Source of the DNA: Histidinibacterium aquaticum
GTDB lineage: Bacteria > Pseudomonadota > Alphaproteobacteria > Rhodobacterales > Rhodobacteraceae
Direction of reading: 5' to 3'
DNA: 64,000 bases
NCBI RefSeq assembly: GCF_008710275.1
Contig: NZ_VYQE01000002.1
Coordinates: 62,001-126,000 of the forward strand
The notes beneath the pieces are model-generated. The model did no database searches. It saw nothing but the letters and a program-made list of their open reading frames with translations, and was not told the origin of the DNA. This document shows positions 53,082 to 61,455 of the stretch, piece by piece (position 1 is the stretch's first letter; every line of letters starts with the position of its first letter). Both the position numbers and the translations under genes were made by a program.

Positions 53082-53795
53082 TCAGATACTGCTTTCTAGG
53101 CGCGTGTTGGCGACGATCTCGGGGACGCTGGCCTGGTTCGGGAGGACCAGGAGAAGCGAGACGATGGCTGCGACGTCTTCGGGCTGGAGGCGCTCCGACT
53201 TGGGCGTCACGCCGGGGACGTCGGCGATAAGGTCGGTGTCGATCGCACCGGGGCAGAGTGCGGTGCCGCGGAGCCCCTCGTCCCACCCGGCGAACCGCAC
53301 GGCGTGGGTCATCGCCAGCAGCGCTTGCTTGGTCATCACGTAGCCGAGCGAGACCGAGGTGTCCCGGTAGCGCTTGGCATCGGTCGAGGCGATGTTGACC
53401 ACCCGACCGCGGCCAGAGGCCTTGAGATGGGGCAGGGCGGCGCGGATCAGCCGGAAGGGCCCTTTGACATTGACCTGCCAGAGCGCGTCGAGGTCGCTCT
53501 CGTCGCCCCGGGTGAAGTCGACCATCCGCAGGATGCCGGCATTGTTGACCAGGGCATCCGGCGGACCCATGTCCCGAGCGGTCGCCTCGACCCACTCGGA
53601 GGCCGTGCCGGCCTCGTCGGCATCGTAGCGATAGGCATGCAGCCGGTCCTCCGGGATATCGGAGAAGGCCGCGCGGACGGCTTCGGGGTTTCGGGCTCCG
53701 ACCGAGACCCGGTGCCCGTCCGCGAGGCATCGCCGGACGATGCCTGCGCCGAGACCCCTGGCACCGCCCGACACCAAGACGAGGCGGGGCTCCAT
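53082..53795 (-). CDS. Short-chain dehydrogenase/reductase
   Basis: 237 residues. Cofactor motif SGGARGLGAG near residue 10, NNAGIL near residue 88, active-site Ser in VVNIASTDAKR, and the catalytic pair YVMTK. NAD(P)H-dependent oxidation or reduction of a hydroxy/keto compound. Its ATG shares one base with the stop of the preceding SDR (TGATG), so they are tightly coupled. Last gene of the minus-strand catabolic operon. Confidence 0.9.
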   Translation of the reverse strand: MEPRLVLVSGGARGLGAGIVRRCLADGHRVSVGARNPEAVRAAFSDIPEDRLHAYRYDADEAGTASEWVEATARDMGPPDALVNNAGILRMVDFTRGDESDLDALWQVNVKGPFRLIRAALPHLKASGRGRVVNIASTDAKRYRDTSVSLGYVMTKQALLAMTHAVRFAGWDEGLRGTALCPGAIDTDLIADVPGVTPKSERLQPEDVAAIVSLLLVLPNQASVPEIVANTRLESSI

Positions 53796-54577
53796 CAGAA
53801 CAGACCCTGATAGACGCCACCGTCGTTGATGATGTTCTGGCCGACGATGAAGCCGGCCTGGTCGGAGCTGAGGTAGGCGACGAGATCGCCGCACTCCTTT
53901 GGATCGGCGAAGCGGCCGGCGGGCACGCTCTGGATCCGGTTCTCGACGATGGCCTCGTAGGTCGTGTTCCCGCGGCGGGCGTGGTTGTGCAGGTTGGTGT
54001 GCAGCGCGTCGGTGTCGAAGAAGCCGGGGCAGACCGTGTTGATCGTCACGTTGTCCCGGACCGTCTCCTTGACCAGCGATGCGATGGCGCCGGAAAGGGC
54101 CAGGCGGGCCGAGTGGCTGTGAGCGAAGTGCGGCTGCGGGAACTTGATGAAGCTGACGGAGATGTTGACGATCCGGCCCCATTTGCGCGCCCGCATCCCC
54201 GGAAGGACGCCGGTGATCATCTCGAGCGATGCGAAGAAGTGCGCGTCGAACCACTGGTTCCAGTCGTCTCGCGTCCACTCCTCGTATTCGCCGGGGATCT
54301 GTCGAATGCCCGGATTGGTCACGAGGATGTCGGTCTCGCCGGCCTTGGCGAGCAGCTGATCCCGGCCGTCGGGACTCGTGATGTCGGCGGCGACGGTGGT
54401 GACTTCGACGCCGTGGGCCGAGCGGATCTCCTCCGCGGTCGCCTCCAGGGCGTCGGCGCTACGGGCATTCATCACCAGGTCGACGCCTTCGGCGGCGAGC
54501 GAGTGGGCACAGGCCCGGCCCAGCCCCTTGCTGGCGGCGGTGACGATGGCGCGGCGGCCCTTCAGTCCCAGGTCCAT
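53795..54577 (-). CDS. SDR-fold protein lacking the catalytic Tyr-Lys pair
   Basis: 260 residues of 3-oxoacyl-reductase-like SDR fold: TAASKGLGRA cofactor motif, LVTNPGIRQ (Asn kept), NISVSFIKF (Ser kept). In the place of YxxxK stands the HFAHSHSARLAL segment (residues 150-161), with no Tyr and no Lys at the right spacing, as in some divergent BKR-like SDRs. It may be a non-catalytic partner of the SDR that follows, or use another mechanism. AAGGAA 6 nt upstream of the ATG. Confidence 0.87.
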   Translation of the reverse strand: MDLGLKGRRAIVTAASKGLGRACAHSLAAEGVDLVMNARSADALEATAEEIRSAHGVEVTTVAADITSPDGRDQLLAKAGETDILVTNPGIRQIPGEYEEWTRDDWNQWFDAHFFASLEMITGVLPGMRARKWGRIVNISVSFIKFPQPHFAHSHSARLALSGAIASLVKETVRDNVTINTVCPGFFDTDALHTNLHNHARRGNTTYEAIVENRIQSVPAGRFADPKECGDLVAYLSSDQAGFIVGQNIINDGGVYQGLF

Positions 54578-54647
54578 TGGGGTTCCTTCCGTTCTTCGTA
54601 TCAGATGACGCGCTTCCCGCGTCCGTTTCAATCGCGGGCAGTCCCGA

Positions 54648-55565
54648 TCAAGCGGCGTTCGGGGCCCGTCTGAGGATGCGGTCCAAACCACGGTGCAGCC
54701 CGGCCAGCGGTTCCCCCTTGAGTGGCTGGAGCGGGGCGCGGGGGGCGCCACCGCCCGGCAGGCCAAGGTAGTCCATCGCGGCCTTGGTCGCTGGATAGAG
54801 CGTCCGTCCCCCCGAGATGAAGAGGCGCGTCAGTTCCTGTGCGCGCACTTGGACCTCCCAGGCCGCCTCGGTCTCGCCGCGCTGCATCATCGGCCAAATG
54901 TCGATCAGTGAGGGCCAGACATTGGGGAAGCAATCGACGAGACCGTCACAGCCGGCCAGCATGGCGGGCACGCCGATGGTCGAAGAGGGCCCGCAGAAGA
55001 CCCGGATCCGGTCGCCGGCGATGGACAATGTGCCTTGGAAGTTGAGCCAGTCGCCTGAGCTTTCCTTGATCGCGACCACGTTTTCGAGGTCGGCGAGCCG
55101 GTCTACGATGGCGGGCGTCAGGGCGTTCCCGGCGTTGCCGGGGATGTTGTAGAGCATGACCGGAAGCGGCGCGGCTTCCGAGACGGTCTCGAAATGCGCG
55201 ATGACCTCGGCCTCGCTGAGATGCGCAAAGAAGGGCGGCATGACCAGGGCGGCGTCGGCGCCTTCGGCAGCGGCGTCCTCCATGGCGGCGATGACGTCGC
55301 GCGGGGTGATGCCTGCGGCGCCGACGATCGCCGTTCCGTCTTTGCCGACGGCCTTGCGGGCCGTCGCATAGATCTCGCGACGTTCCTCTGGCCTGAGGGA
55401 CCAGAACTCACCCGTGCAGCCGGCGGCAACGACGCCGGTGGCTCCGTCCTTCATCAACCGCCGGATGTTGGCGGACATTTCGTCGTGGTCGACCTCGTCC
55501 TTGCCTGTGAATGGCGTCGTGATGGCAGGCATCGCGCCGGACCAAGTGATCGAATTCCTATCCAA
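54648..55565 (-). CDS. DHDPS/NAL-family aldolase or deaminase
   Basis: 305 residues, TIM barrel class I lyase. WSGAMPAITTPFTGKDEVD at the N-terminus, GCTGEFWSL (phosphate/carboxylate loop), LYNIPGNAG (catalytic Tyr) and Schiff-base Lys in VVAIKESSGD. The family includes dihydrodipicolinate synthase, N-acetylneuraminate lyase and pyrroline-4-hydroxy-2-carboxylate deaminase. In a catabolic operon, a lyase or the hydroxyproline-pathway deaminase role is likelier than lysine synthesis. 18 bp after the aminotransferase gene. Confidence 0.9.
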   Translation of the reverse strand: MDRNSITWSGAMPAITTPFTGKDEVDHDEMSANIRRLMKDGATGVVAAGCTGEFWSLRPEERREIYATARKAVGKDGTAIVGAAGITPRDVIAAMEDAAAEGADAALVMPPFFAHLSEAEVIAHFETVSEAAPLPVMLYNIPGNAGNALTPAIVDRLADLENVVAIKESSGDWLNFQGTLSIAGDRIRVFCGPSSTIGVPAMLAGCDGLVDCFPNVWPSLIDIWPMMQRGETEAAWEVQVRAQELTRLFISGGRTLYPATKAAMDYLGLPGGGAPRAPLQPLKGEPLAGLHRGLDRILRRAPNAA

Positions 55566-55583
55566 TTGAAAGTCCTCGTAAAT

Positions 55584-57011
55584 TTATTGAGACGCTGGCG
55601 TGTCTTCGGCGCGGAGCGCATCGTGGACGACGCCGGCGGCCTTGCGGACGGTCGAGACGGCTAGGTCGATCTCTTCCGGGGTGATGGTGAAGGGCGGGGA
55701 GAAGCTGACCGCGTCACTGTTCGGCAGAGCACGCGAGATAACGCCATCCTCGAGCGCGGCACGCACGATGCGCGGGGCGACCTGGAGCGAGGAATCGAAC
55801 TTCTGCCAGCCGTCAGCAGTGGGCCGGGCGAACTCGACGGCCGCCATGAGGCCCTTGCCCCGCGTTTCCGCAACGATCGGCAAGTCGGCGAAGGCCCTGG
55901 CCAGAGCCTCATTCAGGTAGGCACCCATCTCGCCCGCGCGCTCCACCAGGTTCTCTTCCTCCACGATATCGAGGTTGGCGAGCGCGGCGGCGGCCATCAC
56001 GGGGTGCGCGGTGTATGTGTATCCATGGCCGAAGGCGCCGAACTTCGCAGGAGCTTCGCCCGAGATGACGCGCCAGACCTTGTCGCCGACGAGAACACCC
56101 GAGAGCGGCGCGTAGCCCGAGGTGATACCCTTGGCAACGGACATGAGGTCCGGCTGCATGTCGAGGGCCTCGGTCCCGAACCAGGTGCCGAGCCGGCCGA
56201 ACCCGCAGATCACCTCGTCCGCGATAAGAAGCACGTCGTAGCGGTCTAGGACTTCGCGGATTGCAGCGAAATAACCCTCCGGCGGGACAATGACGCCCCC
56301 GGCGCCCATCACCGGCTCGGCGATGAAAGCGCCAACGGTGTCCGGTCCCTCTGAAAGGATCAGATCCTCGAGCTCCTTCGCAAGACGCGCAGTGAAGGCC
56401 GCATCGTCCTCTTCCGGCAGACGGGTCCAGACATTGTGCGGGGCCGAGACGTGGCGGATCATCGGCAGGGGCAGGTCGAAGCCCGCATGTAGCCCCGGCA
56501 ACCCGGTGAGGCCGGCCGTCATGACCGTGACGCCGTGATAGCCCCGGTCCCGGGCGATGATCTTCTTCTTCTCGGGCTTGCCGCGGGCATTGTTGTAGTA
56601 CCAGACGATCTTGGCCTGGGTGTCATTGGCATCGGACCCCGAGGCGCCGAAGAAGACCTTGGAGAATCCCTCGGGCGCCTTGGCGATGACCCGCTCGGCA
56701 AGGGTCGCTGCGGGCTCGGTCGCCATTGAGCTGAAGCCGTGGAAGTAGCTGAGTTGCCGGGCCTGGTCGGCCAACGCATCGGCAATCCGGTCGCGGCCGT
56801 AGCCCACGTTCACGCACCAGAGCCCCGCCATTGCGTCGAGGTGGCGCTTTCCGGAGTCGTCGGTGATCCAGCAGCCGTCGGCGCTGCGGGCCATCATCAG
56901 CGCGCCCGACTGCTCGTGCACATGCGCCATGCTGAAGGGGTGAAAGACGTACTGCTTGTCCAGCTCTCGGGGGTCGGTCATGCCCGGCCTCATTTCCTTT
57001 TCATTGTTCAT
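55584..57011 (-). CDS. Class III (omega) aminotransferase
   Basis: 475 residues, PLP fold type I. VFFGASGSDANDTQAKI (phosphate loop), IADEVICGFGRLG (Asp), Schiff-base Lys in MSVAKGITSGYAPLSGV, and the substrate-side PVMGAGGVIVPPEGYF. Related to beta-alanine, GABA and putrescine transaminases: moves an omega-amino group to pyruvate or 2-oxoglutarate. Start choices are ATG 57011 (4-nt overlap with the ABC ATPase gene, used here) or ATG 56981 with GAGG upstream. Confidence 0.9.
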   Translation of the reverse strand: MNNEKEMRPGMTDPRELDKQYVFHPFSMAHVHEQSGALMMARSADGCWITDDSGKRHLDAMAGLWCVNVGYGRDRIADALADQARQLSYFHGFSSMATEPAATLAERVIAKAPEGFSKVFFGASGSDANDTQAKIVWYYNNARGKPEKKKIIARDRGYHGVTVMTAGLTGLPGLHAGFDLPLPMIRHVSAPHNVWTRLPEEDDAAFTARLAKELEDLILSEGPDTVGAFIAEPVMGAGGVIVPPEGYFAAIREVLDRYDVLLIADEVICGFGRLGTWFGTEALDMQPDLMSVAKGITSGYAPLSGVLVGDKVWRVISGEAPAKFGAFGHGYTYTAHPVMAAAALANLDIVEEENLVERAGEMGAYLNEALARAFADLPIVAETRGKGLMAAVEFARPTADGWQKFDSSLQVAPRIVRAALEDGVISRALPNSDAVSFSPPFTITPEEIDLAVSTVRKAAGVVHDALRAEDTPASQ

Positions 57012-58117
57012 TTGGACCGCATCGAGACAACCGAGGCGGATTTGGCATCGAGGTTGAGGCGCGCGCCGGTCGCGCTCGCCTCGAAGAGATGGATCGCGTC
57101 CGGGTCGAAGGTCAGCGCGACGGAATGGCCGACATCGAGGCGTCGTGCCGCCTCGACCCGTGCCGAAATTCGGGTGCGATCCGGAAGCTCGAGGGTCACG
57201 ATGGTCTCGTGGCCGGTGTTCTCCGCTAGCCGCACGGTCGCAGGGAGACCTTCGCCCTTGCCGATCGTGATCGCTTCTGGCCGGACGCCGAGCACGACGG
57301 GTCCGTCCCGCAGCGCATCGGCATAGGCGCTCCGGTCGATTGGCACCTTGTGGCCACCGGTGATGAAGTGGCCCCCCTCGACCGTCCCTTCGACCTGGTT
57401 CATCGGCGGCGTGCCGATGAAGCCCGCGACGAAGCGATTGGCCGGGCGGTTGTAGATCGCGTCGGGCGTGTCGAACTGCTGGACCCGGCCGCCGTGCATC
57501 ACGGCGATCCGGCTCGCCATTGTCATCGCTTCGAGCTGATCGTGGGTGACGTAGACCATGGTCTTGCCGAGGCGTCGGTGCAACTCGATCAGCTCTGCGC
57601 GCATGTAGCTGCGCAGCTTGGCGTCGAGGTTGGAGAGCGGCTCGTCGAGCAGGAAGACCTGGGGGTCGCGCACGAGGGCCCGGCCGAGGGCGACCCGCTG
57701 CTGCTGACCGCCGGAGAGCTGCTTCGGCTTTCGGTCGAGCAGGGCGTCGAGCTGAAGCAGCTCGGCCGCCTTCTGCACGGCGTCGTCCCGCTCTCGGCCC
57801 TTGATGCCGCGCTTCTTGAGCGGGTAGCCGATGTTCTCGCCCACGGACATGTGCGGGTAGAGTGCATAGGACTGGAAGACCATGGCGATGTCGCGCTTGC
57901 CAGGGGCGAGATCGTTGACCACGCGGTCTCCGATCATGATCTCGCCCGAAGTTGGGAATTCCAGCCCGGCCAGCATCCTCAGCGTCGTCGACTTGCCGCA
58001 GCCCGAGGGACCGAGCAGGGCGACGAACTCGCCTTCGTTGATATGCAGGTCCAGTTCCTCGAGCGCCACGAATTCGCCGAAGCTCTTGCGGACGTTTCGA
58101 AAGGTTACGTTGGCCAA
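57008..58117 (-). CDS. Sugar/polyol-type ABC transporter ATP-binding protein
   Basis: 369 residues, MalK/UgpC class. The start is a TTG at 58117 with AAGGAG 6 nt upstream, better than the ATG at 58156 inside the permease gene. Walker A GPSGCGKST, Q-loop VFQSYALYPHM, signature LSGGQQQR, Walker B VFLLDEPLSNLD, then a regulatory MalK-like beta domain with TOBE (VVLGVRPEAI). Energises uptake with the two permeases and binding protein of the same operon. Confidence 0.93.
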   Translation of the reverse strand: MANVTFRNVRKSFGEFVALEELDLHINEGEFVALLGPSGCGKSTTLRMLAGLEFPTSGEIMIGDRVVNDLAPGKRDIAMVFQSYALYPHMSVGENIGYPLKKRGIKGRERDDAVQKAAELLQLDALLDRKPKQLSGGQQQRVALGRALVRDPQVFLLDEPLSNLDAKLRSYMRAELIELHRRLGKTMVYVTHDQLEAMTMASRIAVMHGGRVQQFDTPDAIYNRPANRFVAGFIGTPPMNQVEGTVEGGHFITGGHKVPIDRSAYADALRDGPVVLGVRPEAITIGKGEGLPATVRLAENTGHETIVTLELPDRTRISARVEAARRLDVGHSVALTFDPDAIHLFEASATGARLNLDAKSASVVSMRSK

Positions 58118-58133
58118 TTTCGGCTCCTTTTCG

Positions 58134-58964
58134 TCAGCCCTTGACGCCGCCGGCACCGAAGCCGCTGGTCAGGTAGCTTTGCAGGAAGGCGAACACGACA
58201 ATGAGCGGGAGGCTCATCATCACCGAGGCCGCCATGAGCAGGGACCACTCGATGTTGAACGCCGAGATGAGCATGGACATCACGCCGGTGGTCAGCGGTG
58301 TGACCGACTCCGAGTTCACCAGGACGAGCGCGTAGAGGTACTCGTTCCAGGACAGGATGAAGGTGAAGAGCGCGGTGGAGATGATCCCAGGCAGGAGCTG
58401 GGGGAATATCACATCCTTGAAGGCGCCCATCCGGCTCGCCCCGTCGACGAGTGCAGCGTTCTCCAGGTCCTCCGGGATACCTTCCATGAAGCTACGCAGC
58501 AGCCATAGTGCGTAGGGAAGAGCGAAGGTCGTGTGCGCCAGGATCAGCCCGAAGAGCGAGTTCGACAGGCCGAGGCTGGCGATCATCAGGTAGAGCGGGA
58601 TGATCAGCACGACCGAGGGGAGGAGGTAGGTGAAGAGCACCAGCATCGCCATGGTCTCGCGGCCGCGGTAGGTGAAGCGCACCAGCGAATAGGCTCCGAG
58701 GGTTCCGAGGATCACCACGAAGACCGTCGTCGAGACAGCCAGGACCACCGAGTTGCGGAAGTACCGCAGGAACGGCGTCTCGCTCAGAAGGCGCCAGTAG
58801 TGCTCGAAGGTGATGCTTTCGGGAATCCAGGTCGGCGGGATGCGGAACAGTTCGGACTGCGGCTTTAGCGAGGTGATGATCATCCACAGCAGCGGGAAGG
58901 CGATCAGCAGGACGAGGGTCCAGGTAACCAGGTTGAGGACAATGGGGCGCAGGGTTTTCATCAC
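58134..58964 (-). CDS. ABC transporter permease (MalG/UgpE type)
   Basis: 276 residues, six helices. N-terminal LLIAFPLLWMIITSLKP and the EAA loop ENAALVDGASRMGAFKDVIFPQ that binds the ATPase. Its ATG overlaps the stop of the MalF-type permease by 4 nt. Confidence 0.93.
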   Translation of the reverse strand: MMKTLRPIVLNLVTWTLVLLIAFPLLWMIITSLKPQSELFRIPPTWIPESITFEHYWRLLSETPFLRYFRNSVVLAVSTTVFVVILGTLGAYSLVRFTYRGRETMAMLVLFTYLLPSVVLIIPLYLMIASLGLSNSLFGLILAHTTFALPYALWLLRSFMEGIPEDLENAALVDGASRMGAFKDVIFPQLLPGIISTALFTFILSWNEYLYALVLVNSESVTPLTTGVMSMLISAFNIEWSLLMAASVMMSLPLIVVFAFLQSYLTSGFGAGGVKG

Positions 58965-59872
58965 TTCCCTCCAGTCCGACGGATGTAAAGGACCATGAAG
59001 GCCAGCATCACCAGCATCATGCCGACGGAGTAGGCGGCGGCCTGGCCCATCTGGTTGAGCCCGAAGGCCTCCTGGTAGACCAGCAGGGACAGTGTCTGCG
59101 TCGAGGTCACCGGTCCGCCGCCCGTCAGCAGGTACAGCAGGTCGAATTCCTTGAAGTCCCAGATCGCCCGCAGAAGGATGATGACCACGAGGACGGAGCG
59201 CAGCTGCGGCAGCGTGATGTCGAAGAACCGGCCGACGGGCCCGGCGCCGTCGATGCGGGCGGCCTCGTAGAGGTTCTCCGGGATCGTCTGCAGCCGGGCC
59301 AGCACGGCTATGACGACGAAGGGGAAGTACTTCCAGGCCCCGACCAGGATCACCCCGATCATCGCATTGGGCATGGAGCCAAGCCAGTCGAGTGGCATGT
59401 CGAGAATGCCGAGCTGGATCAGGCCATGGTTCAGCGCGCCGTAAAGATCGTTGAAGAGCCAGCGCCAGACCAGAACGGCCACGACGGTGGAGAGAAAGTA
59501 GGGGAATAGCACGAGCGACCGGGCCAGCGACCGAAACCAGATGTTCTGGTGCAGGAGCAGGGCGAGGCCGATGCCGGCGATGATCTGCAACGACAGCGTG
59601 CCTACGGTCCAGATCAGCGTGACGCCGAGCGAATGCCAGAAGGCCCCGCCGGTGAGCAGCTCGATGTAGTTCGCGGCGCCGACGAAGTCGCCCTGCAGCG
59701 TGGGCGTATAGATCGAGAAGACCGAAAGGTAGATCGCTGCCAGCAGCGGATAGACGATCACGAGGCTGAAGACGATGATCGTCGGGGCGATCAGCAGCAC
59801 GCCGAGACGGGCGTAGGCGCGCTCGAGGGGGGAGCGTCGGTCACGCGGAGGATTGGTGGCGATTGCGGTCAT
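58961..59872 (-). CDS. ABC transporter permease (MalF/UgpA type)
   Basis: 303 residues with about six helices (first: LLIAPTIIVFSLVIVYPLLAA). EAA loop ENLYEAARIDGAGPVGRFFDITLPQ. Pairs with the subunit at 58134. A GC hairpin lies between it and the binding-protein gene. Confidence 0.93.
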   Translation of the reverse strand: MTAIATNPPRDRRSPLERAYARLGVLLIAPTIIVFSLVIVYPLLAAIYLSVFSIYTPTLQGDFVGAANYIELLTGGAFWHSLGVTLIWTVGTLSLQIIAGIGLALLLHQNIWFRSLARSLVLFPYFLSTVVAVLVWRWLFNDLYGALNHGLIQLGILDMPLDWLGSMPNAMIGVILVGAWKYFPFVVIAVLARLQTIPENLYEAARIDGAGPVGRFFDITLPQLRSVLVVIILLRAIWDFKEFDLLYLLTGGGPVTSTQTLSLLVYQEAFGLNQMGQAAAYSVGMMLVMLAFMVLYIRRTGGK

Positions 59873-59895
59873 GACGGTCCTTGAAGCAGGGGCTA

Positions 59896-59928
59896 CCCGG
59901 CGGCGCCTGGGAGTGCTGCGCCGCCGGG
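59896..59928 (-). promoter_or_regulatory. Perfect 11-bp hairpin between binding protein and permease
   Basis: CCCGGCGGCGC (59896-59906) pairs with GCGCCGCCGGG (59918-59928) around an 11-nt loop. No T-run follows on the minus strand, so it is more likely a message-stabilising or partial-attenuation element than a terminator. The amino-acid ABC operon at 42 kb has a similar one in the same place. Confidence 0.6.
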
Positions 59929-59951
59929 CTGTCCATGAGAGCGGCGGGAGA

Positions 59952-61289
59952 TCAGCCCGCCATGATCTCTTCGATGCGCGACGCGGTCTCGCCCAGCACT
60001 TCGTCGACGTTCTCGTCGTTCAGCACAACACGCTGCACCATCTCCGCGATGACGCCGGAGTTGACGACTTCGCCGGCCCGCGTGTTGGGCTGGTGCTCGG
60101 GGCTTTCCCAGCCGAGGTTGTAGCCGTTGGCGGCCGCCTCGGACATCAGGTCGACTTCCTCGCGGTACTTCTCGATGATCTCGTTATCGAGGTAGGCCGG
60201 GTCCTCGGCGATCGTCTTGAGAACCGGCAGGACGTGGCCCGGGGCGGCGTGCAGCTGCTGGATGTATCCCTCGGGATCGAAGAGGAAGGCCGCGAACTGC
60301 TTGGTCGCCTCCATGTTCTGCGCATCCTTGGGGATGAAGACCGACGGGAAGTCGTTGAACGTCCAGGGCTCCACCTCTTCCGAAATCGTCGGGTAATAAT
60401 CGCAGGTGATGTGATCGGCGATCGAGGGGTTCTGGGCGGCAACGTTGGTGAGGACGCGGCCGGTGTAGAGGCCGGTGGCGGTCGCACCGGAGACGAAGGC
60501 GGTCAGGCTCTCGCCCCAGGAGTAGTTTGTCGCGCCCGGCGGACAGTACTCGCGCATGGCCCTGTAGAACTCGAGAGCGTCGCGGGTTTCCTGACTGTCG
60601 ATGGCAACGTCGAGGTCGGGGCTGAAGACCATGCCGCCGGCCTGGTGGATGACACCGATGAAAACCAGCGAGGTCATCGAGTTCCGGCCGTAGGGCAGGG
60701 GTGCACCGTAGATGCCGCCACCCTGCATCGCCTGGCACGCGGACAGAAGTTCGTCCCACGTACGCGGGTTCTTGTCGATGCCGGCCTGTTCCATGAGGTC
60801 CGTGCGCAGCCAGATGACGTTGGCGGCGGAGTTGCCGATCGAGGTGCCTGCGTACTGGCCGTCGTCGATCTCGTAGATGCGGTTCACGCCCTCATAGAAC
60901 TTGTCCGGGCCGATCATCTCTATGACATCGTTGAACGGCTCGACCAGGTCGTTGCGCCAATAGTTGGAAACGGCGAAGCTCGGCAGGTGGGTGACGACGT
61001 TCGGGACGTCACCGCTTGCGAAGGCGGCTGCGAGCTGAGGGGCATAGCCTTCATCGGACGTCCGCTCGAAAACGACGCTGACATTCTCGTGCAGGGCCTC
61101 GAAATTGGCGATCTGCGTTTCGTAGGCAGCCAGCTGTTCCGGCGAGGACTGGGGCGACCACCAGCGGAGGGTGATTTGCTCCTGAGCGTGGATGCGGCGC
61201 GGCATGAAAGCTGCGGCGCCGGCGGCGGCCATGCCGCCCAGAACGGTTCGACGCGGCAGGCCCGCGCTCTTCCATTTATTGGTGGTCAT
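59952..61289 (-). CDS. Sugar-type ABC transporter substrate-binding protein
   Basis: 445 residues, SBP_bac_1 fold. Signal with a twin-arginine look (GLPRRTVLGGMAAAGAAAFM) ending near RIHAQ, then the mature fold (TLRWWSPQSSPEQLAAYETQ, ALHENVSVVFERTSDEGYAP). Tat or Sec export cannot be settled from the short signal. Probably binds a sugar, polyol, polyamine-type or amino compound. First gene of the eight-gene minus-strand operon; its promoter carries the IclR palindrome. Confidence 0.92.
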   Translation of the reverse strand: MTTNKWKSAGLPRRTVLGGMAAAGAAAFMPRRIHAQEQITLRWWSPQSSPEQLAAYETQIANFEALHENVSVVFERTSDEGYAPQLAAAFASGDVPNVVTHLPSFAVSNYWRNDLVEPFNDVIEMIGPDKFYEGVNRIYEIDDGQYAGTSIGNSAANVIWLRTDLMEQAGIDKNPRTWDELLSACQAMQGGGIYGAPLPYGRNSMTSLVFIGVIHQAGGMVFSPDLDVAIDSQETRDALEFYRAMREYCPPGATNYSWGESLTAFVSGATATGLYTGRVLTNVAAQNPSIADHITCDYYPTISEEVEPWTFNDFPSVFIPKDAQNMEATKQFAAFLFDPEGYIQQLHAAPGHVLPVLKTIAEDPAYLDNEIIEKYREEVDLMSEAAANGYNLGWESPEHQPNTRAGEVVNSGVIAEMVQRVVLNDENVDEVLGETASRIEEIMAG

Positions 61290-61310
61290 GCGTGACTCCC
61301 TGTTAGCAAT

Positions 61311-61334
61311 GTTCGCATCTCGAACATATGTTCG
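61311..61334. promoter_or_regulatory. IclR-type operator with three half-sites
   Basis: Perfect palindrome CGAACATATGTTCG (61321-61334), plus a further GTTCG at 61311-61315 that forms a second dyad with the CGAAC at 61321-61325. It lies between the divergent binding-protein and IclR genes, directly beside the -10 of the minus-strand promoter. Confidence 0.75.
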
Positions 61335-61335
61335 T

Positions 61336-61365
61336 ATTATTGGTTTGCGATCTTACGAGTCGCAA
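61336..61365 (-). promoter_or_regulatory. Sigma70-type promoter of the ABC/catabolic operon
   Basis: On the minus strand, TTGCGA (61365-61360), 18-bp spacer, AATAAT (61341-61336). The operator starts 1 bp after the -10 element, as expected of a repressor site over the start point. Confidence 0.55.
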
Positions 61366-61455
61366 CACTTTTTTGGCTGGGGCCGCGAGTGGTGTAGGCT
61401 TCCGGTACCGGATTAGCGGTGGTAGTTCGGATGGCGTACAGTATGTGGGGAAGAG

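Noticed and set aside
59853-61295. 480-codon plus-strand frame opposite the substrate-binding protein
   Set aside because: Composition typical of an antisense shadow; the minus strand encodes a full binding protein with signal sequence.
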